Of a stretch of 64,000 nt of DNA, positions 62,584 through 64,000 are shown piece after piece (the stretch's first letter is position 1; the number at the start of each line of letters is the position of its first letter). Position numbers and translations under genes: made by a program. The notes under the pieces were generated by a model. That model did not search any database and was not told where the DNA came from. It worked only from the letters and a program-made list of their open reading frames with translations. The stretch is from LMUY01 sp965199005 (GTDB lineage: Bacteria; Pseudomonadota; Alphaproteobacteria; Acetobacterales; Acetobacteraceae), in assembly GCA_965199005.1 (NCBI GenBank), contig CBDAQK010000006.1, positions 310,001 to 374,000 of the forward strand. The letters run 5' to 3'.

Positions 62584-63057
62584 TCACTCCCCCTTGGGCA
62601 CTGGCCGCCGCGGGCGGGGCGACCGGCCAGGCCAATCCGCCAAATGGTTTTCCAGCGGGCCAGACCGCTCCTCGCTGATGGCGCGGCCGCGCACGGAAAC
62701 GCCGGCCGTGTGCACCGTCTGCGGGTCACCGGACACCAGCGGGTGCCACCAGGCGAGCCCGCGACCTTCCTCGATCCGGCGATAGGCGCAACTGGGGGGC
62801 AGCCAGTCGATCTCGTCCAGCGCCTCGTGGGTCAACGAGACGCAGTCAGGGACCTTCTCCTTGCGGTTCGGGTAATTACTGCACGCGCAGCTATGCAGAT
62901 CCAGCAACCGGCAGGCCACGGTCGTGAAGCTCAACGCCTCCGTCACGTCGTCGCGCAGCTTATGTAGGCAGCAGCGGCCGCACCCATCGCACAGCGACTC
63001 CCACTCCTCGTGCGTCATCTCGTCCAGCCGCTTGGTCTTCCAGAATGGTGCATCCAT
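62584..63057 (-). CDS. YcgN-family (UPF0260) cysteine cluster protein
   Basis: The 157-residue protein has the CxxCGRCC motif (Cys23, Cys26, Cys29, Cys30 in LCDGCGRCC) and further cysteines at the CRLLDLHSCACSNY segment. Together they form the zinc/iron-binding cluster of the YkgJ/YcgN superfamily. It begins MDAPFWKTKRLDEMTHEEWESLC, as is usual for UPF0260. The molecular role is unknown. It follows the cytochrome bd genes by 17 bases on the same strand. Its end lies 55 bases from the convergent accessory cassette, marking the return to core genome. Confidence 0.92.
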   Translation of the reverse strand: MDAPFWKTKRLDEMTHEEWESLCDGCGRCCLHKLRDDVTEALSFTTVACRLLDLHSCACSNYPNRKEKVPDCVSLTHEALDEIDWLPPSCAYRRIEEGRGLAWWHPLVSGDPQTVHTAGVSVRGRAISEERSGPLENHLADWPGRSPRPRRPVPKGE

Positions 63058-63074
63058 CGCGTCAGCTCACTAGC

Positions 63075-63203
63075 CTAGGGGTGCAATACCTGACGCAACA
63101 GCGCGGCAAAAGCGCCGACCGTCACGACGCCTGCGGCCCACAGGCCGGCGAACCACAGCAAGCGTCGCCACAGGGGCGATGGTGGCTCAGTGATAATGGG
63201 CAC
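63075..63203 (-). CDS. DUF2474 small subunit of cytochrome bd-type oxidase (42 aa)
   Basis: A short frame starting at GTG 63203 overlaps the end of cydB by 17 bases. It encodes a 42-residue single-helix membrane peptide: PLWRRLLWFAGLWAAG, then a hydrophobic run and LLRQVLHP. DUF2474 peptides accompany CIO-type cytochrome bd oxidases and stabilise the complex, analogous to CydX. The size, one membrane segment and position after cydB support the call. Confidence 0.82.
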   Translation of the reverse strand: MPIITEPPSPLWRRLLWFAGLWAAGVVTVGAFAALLRQVLHP

Positions 63204-64000
63204 CGGCCTGCACTTTCCCCCGGAACACCCAGTAGCTGAGCGCCGTGTAGCAGAGGATCAGCGGGATCAGCACCGACGCACCGACCAGGATGAAAACCTG
63301 GCTCGCCCGGGGGGCAGCAGCATCCCAGATGGTGATGCCGGGCGGAACCATCAGCGGGTAGACGCTGATCCCCAACCCGGCGAAGCAGAGGGCAAAAATC
63401 GCCAGGGCGCAAAGGAATGGGGTCAGATGATGCTTGCGCGTCAGGCCCCAGTGGAATGCGACGGCGATGGCCGCCACCAGGATCGGCACGGGGCTGGTTA
63501 AGAGGATGCCGGGCCAGCTGAACCAGCGATGCATGAAGAGCGGGTTCAGGAACGGCGACCACAGGCTTACCACCACGATCAGCACCAGCATGACCCACGC
63601 CAGGACCCTGGCCTGGCCACGCGCCCGGGTTTGCAGGGAGCCGTCGGTGCGCCAAACCAGCCAGCATGCCCCGAGCCACGCATAGCCGACCACCACGGCC
63701 ACACCGCACAAGAGGGTGAAGGGGGTCAGCCAATCCCACCAGCCTCCGGCATATTGCCGGTTCACCACGTGAATTCCCTGCAGCAAGCCCCCAAGCGTCA
63801 GTCCCTGGCACAGCCCGGCGGCGGTCGAGCCGGCGAAGAACGAAAAATCCCATAGCCGCCGGCCCAGCCGGGTTTCCGCGCGAAACCGGAATTCGAAGGC
63901 CACCCCGCGGAAGATCAGCGCGAACAGCATGCCGAGTATGGTCGGGTAGAGCGCCGGCAGCACCACGGCGTAGGCGAGCGGAAACACCGCAAACAACCCG
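63187..64000 (-). CDS. cydB: Cytochrome bd ubiquinol oxidase subunit II, C-terminal part (partial)
   Basis: CydB is the structural partner of CydA in the terminal oxidase that reduces oxygen with ubiquinol. The gene runs off the right edge of the window; about 270 residues are visible, beginning GLFAVFPLAYAVVLPALY and IFRGVAFEFRFRAE, motifs diagnostic for CydB. At least seven further membrane helices are seen to the end GKVQAGAHYH. The neighbouring DUF2474 gene points to the cyanide-insensitive CIO subtype. cydA would lie outside the window. Confidence 0.94.
   Translation of the reverse strand, partial: GLFAVFPLAYAVVLPALYPTILGMLFALIFRGVAFEFRFRAETRLGRRLWDFSFFAGSTAAGLCQGLTLGGLLQGIHVVNRQYAGGWWDWLTPFTLLCGVAVVVGYAWLGACWLVWRTDGSLQTRARGQARVLAWVMLVLIVVVSLWSPFLNPLFMHRWFSWPGILLTSPVPILVAAIAVAFHWGLTRKHHLTPFLCALAIFALCFAGLGISVYPLMVPPGITIWDAAAPRASQVFILVGASVLIPLILCYTALSYWVFRGKVQAGAHYH

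Noticed and set aside
1..64000. CRISPR arrays, tRNA/rRNA genes, insertion sequences, integrases and phage genes
   Set aside because: Looked for regular direct repeats, cloverleaf-like ends with CCA, transposase or integrase motifs near the accessory blocks; none seen by eye. A tRNA scan would be needed to exclude short RNA genes fully.

Overview
The window reads as chromosomal DNA of a high-GC Gram-negative alphaproteobacterium, most likely of the Acetobacteraceae/Rhodospirillales group. This placement is inferred from gene content and order: lptC-lptA-lptB-rpoN-hpf, argH-lptM-lysA followed by a TIGR02302/DUF4175 gene, secG-pyrG-kdsA, ppiD-trpE, and many stop/start overlaps of the ATGA or GTGA type. 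Most of the 64 kb is tightly packed housekeeping DNA. I saw no rRNA, tRNA, insertion sequence, integrase or CRISPR array.

Layout. Bases 1-8.3 kb hold the tail of a proline-racemase-family gene, lipA with a COQ10/RatA-like partner, a threonine aldolase, two small secreted or lipid-anchored proteins, cinA-C/pgpA/slt on the minus strand, then dapA and smpB. From 8.3 to 14.5 kb, all on the minus strand, are a SWIB-domain gene with a tiny acidic neighbour, hpf, rpoN, lptB, lptA, lptC and kdsD (LPS transport and Kdo synthesis). A lone aldehyde dehydrogenase follows. From 27.9 down to 16.3 kb there is an eight-gene minus-strand run, gltX-pyrB-pyrC-plsY-dprA-topA-rnr-S41 protease, whose junctions mostly overlap by a few bases. 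comEC lies divergently beside gltX, so two DNA-uptake genes (dprA, comEC) sit here. From 30.5 to 39.4 kb are kdsA, pyrG, secG, a tandem DUF29 pair, tpiA, a PpiD-like chaperone and trpE.

Two accessory blocks interrupt the core genome. The first (39.4-46.1 kb) carries a DUF4062-NACHT-TPR gene that looks broken by a one-base frameshift, and convergent to it a 1227-residue multi-spanning membrane protein of no family I recognise. It ends at a tandem glycine riboswitch that leads gcvT-gcvH-gcvP. GcvH needs lipoate, which links this operon to lipA at the other end of the window. After a REP-like palindrome come tlpA, argH, lptM, lysA and a TIGR02302 membrane protein.

The second accessory block (56.9-62.5 kb) is visibly AT-richer at its start and is the most interesting part. 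It is a three-gene, overlap-coupled cassette: a SIR2-like/TIR fusion protein, a membrane-tethered nSTAND-type NTPase with a TPR tail, and a lipoprotein with a beta-propeller-like body. It has the architecture of a nucleotide-hydrolysing immune or signalling system: a sensor/switch ATPase coupled to an NAD-consuming TIR effector. It also has an envelope-anchored third component that I do not know from described systems. The window closes with a YcgN-family cysteine-cluster protein and the end of a cytochrome bd oxidase operon (cydB plus a 42-residue DUF2474 subunit).
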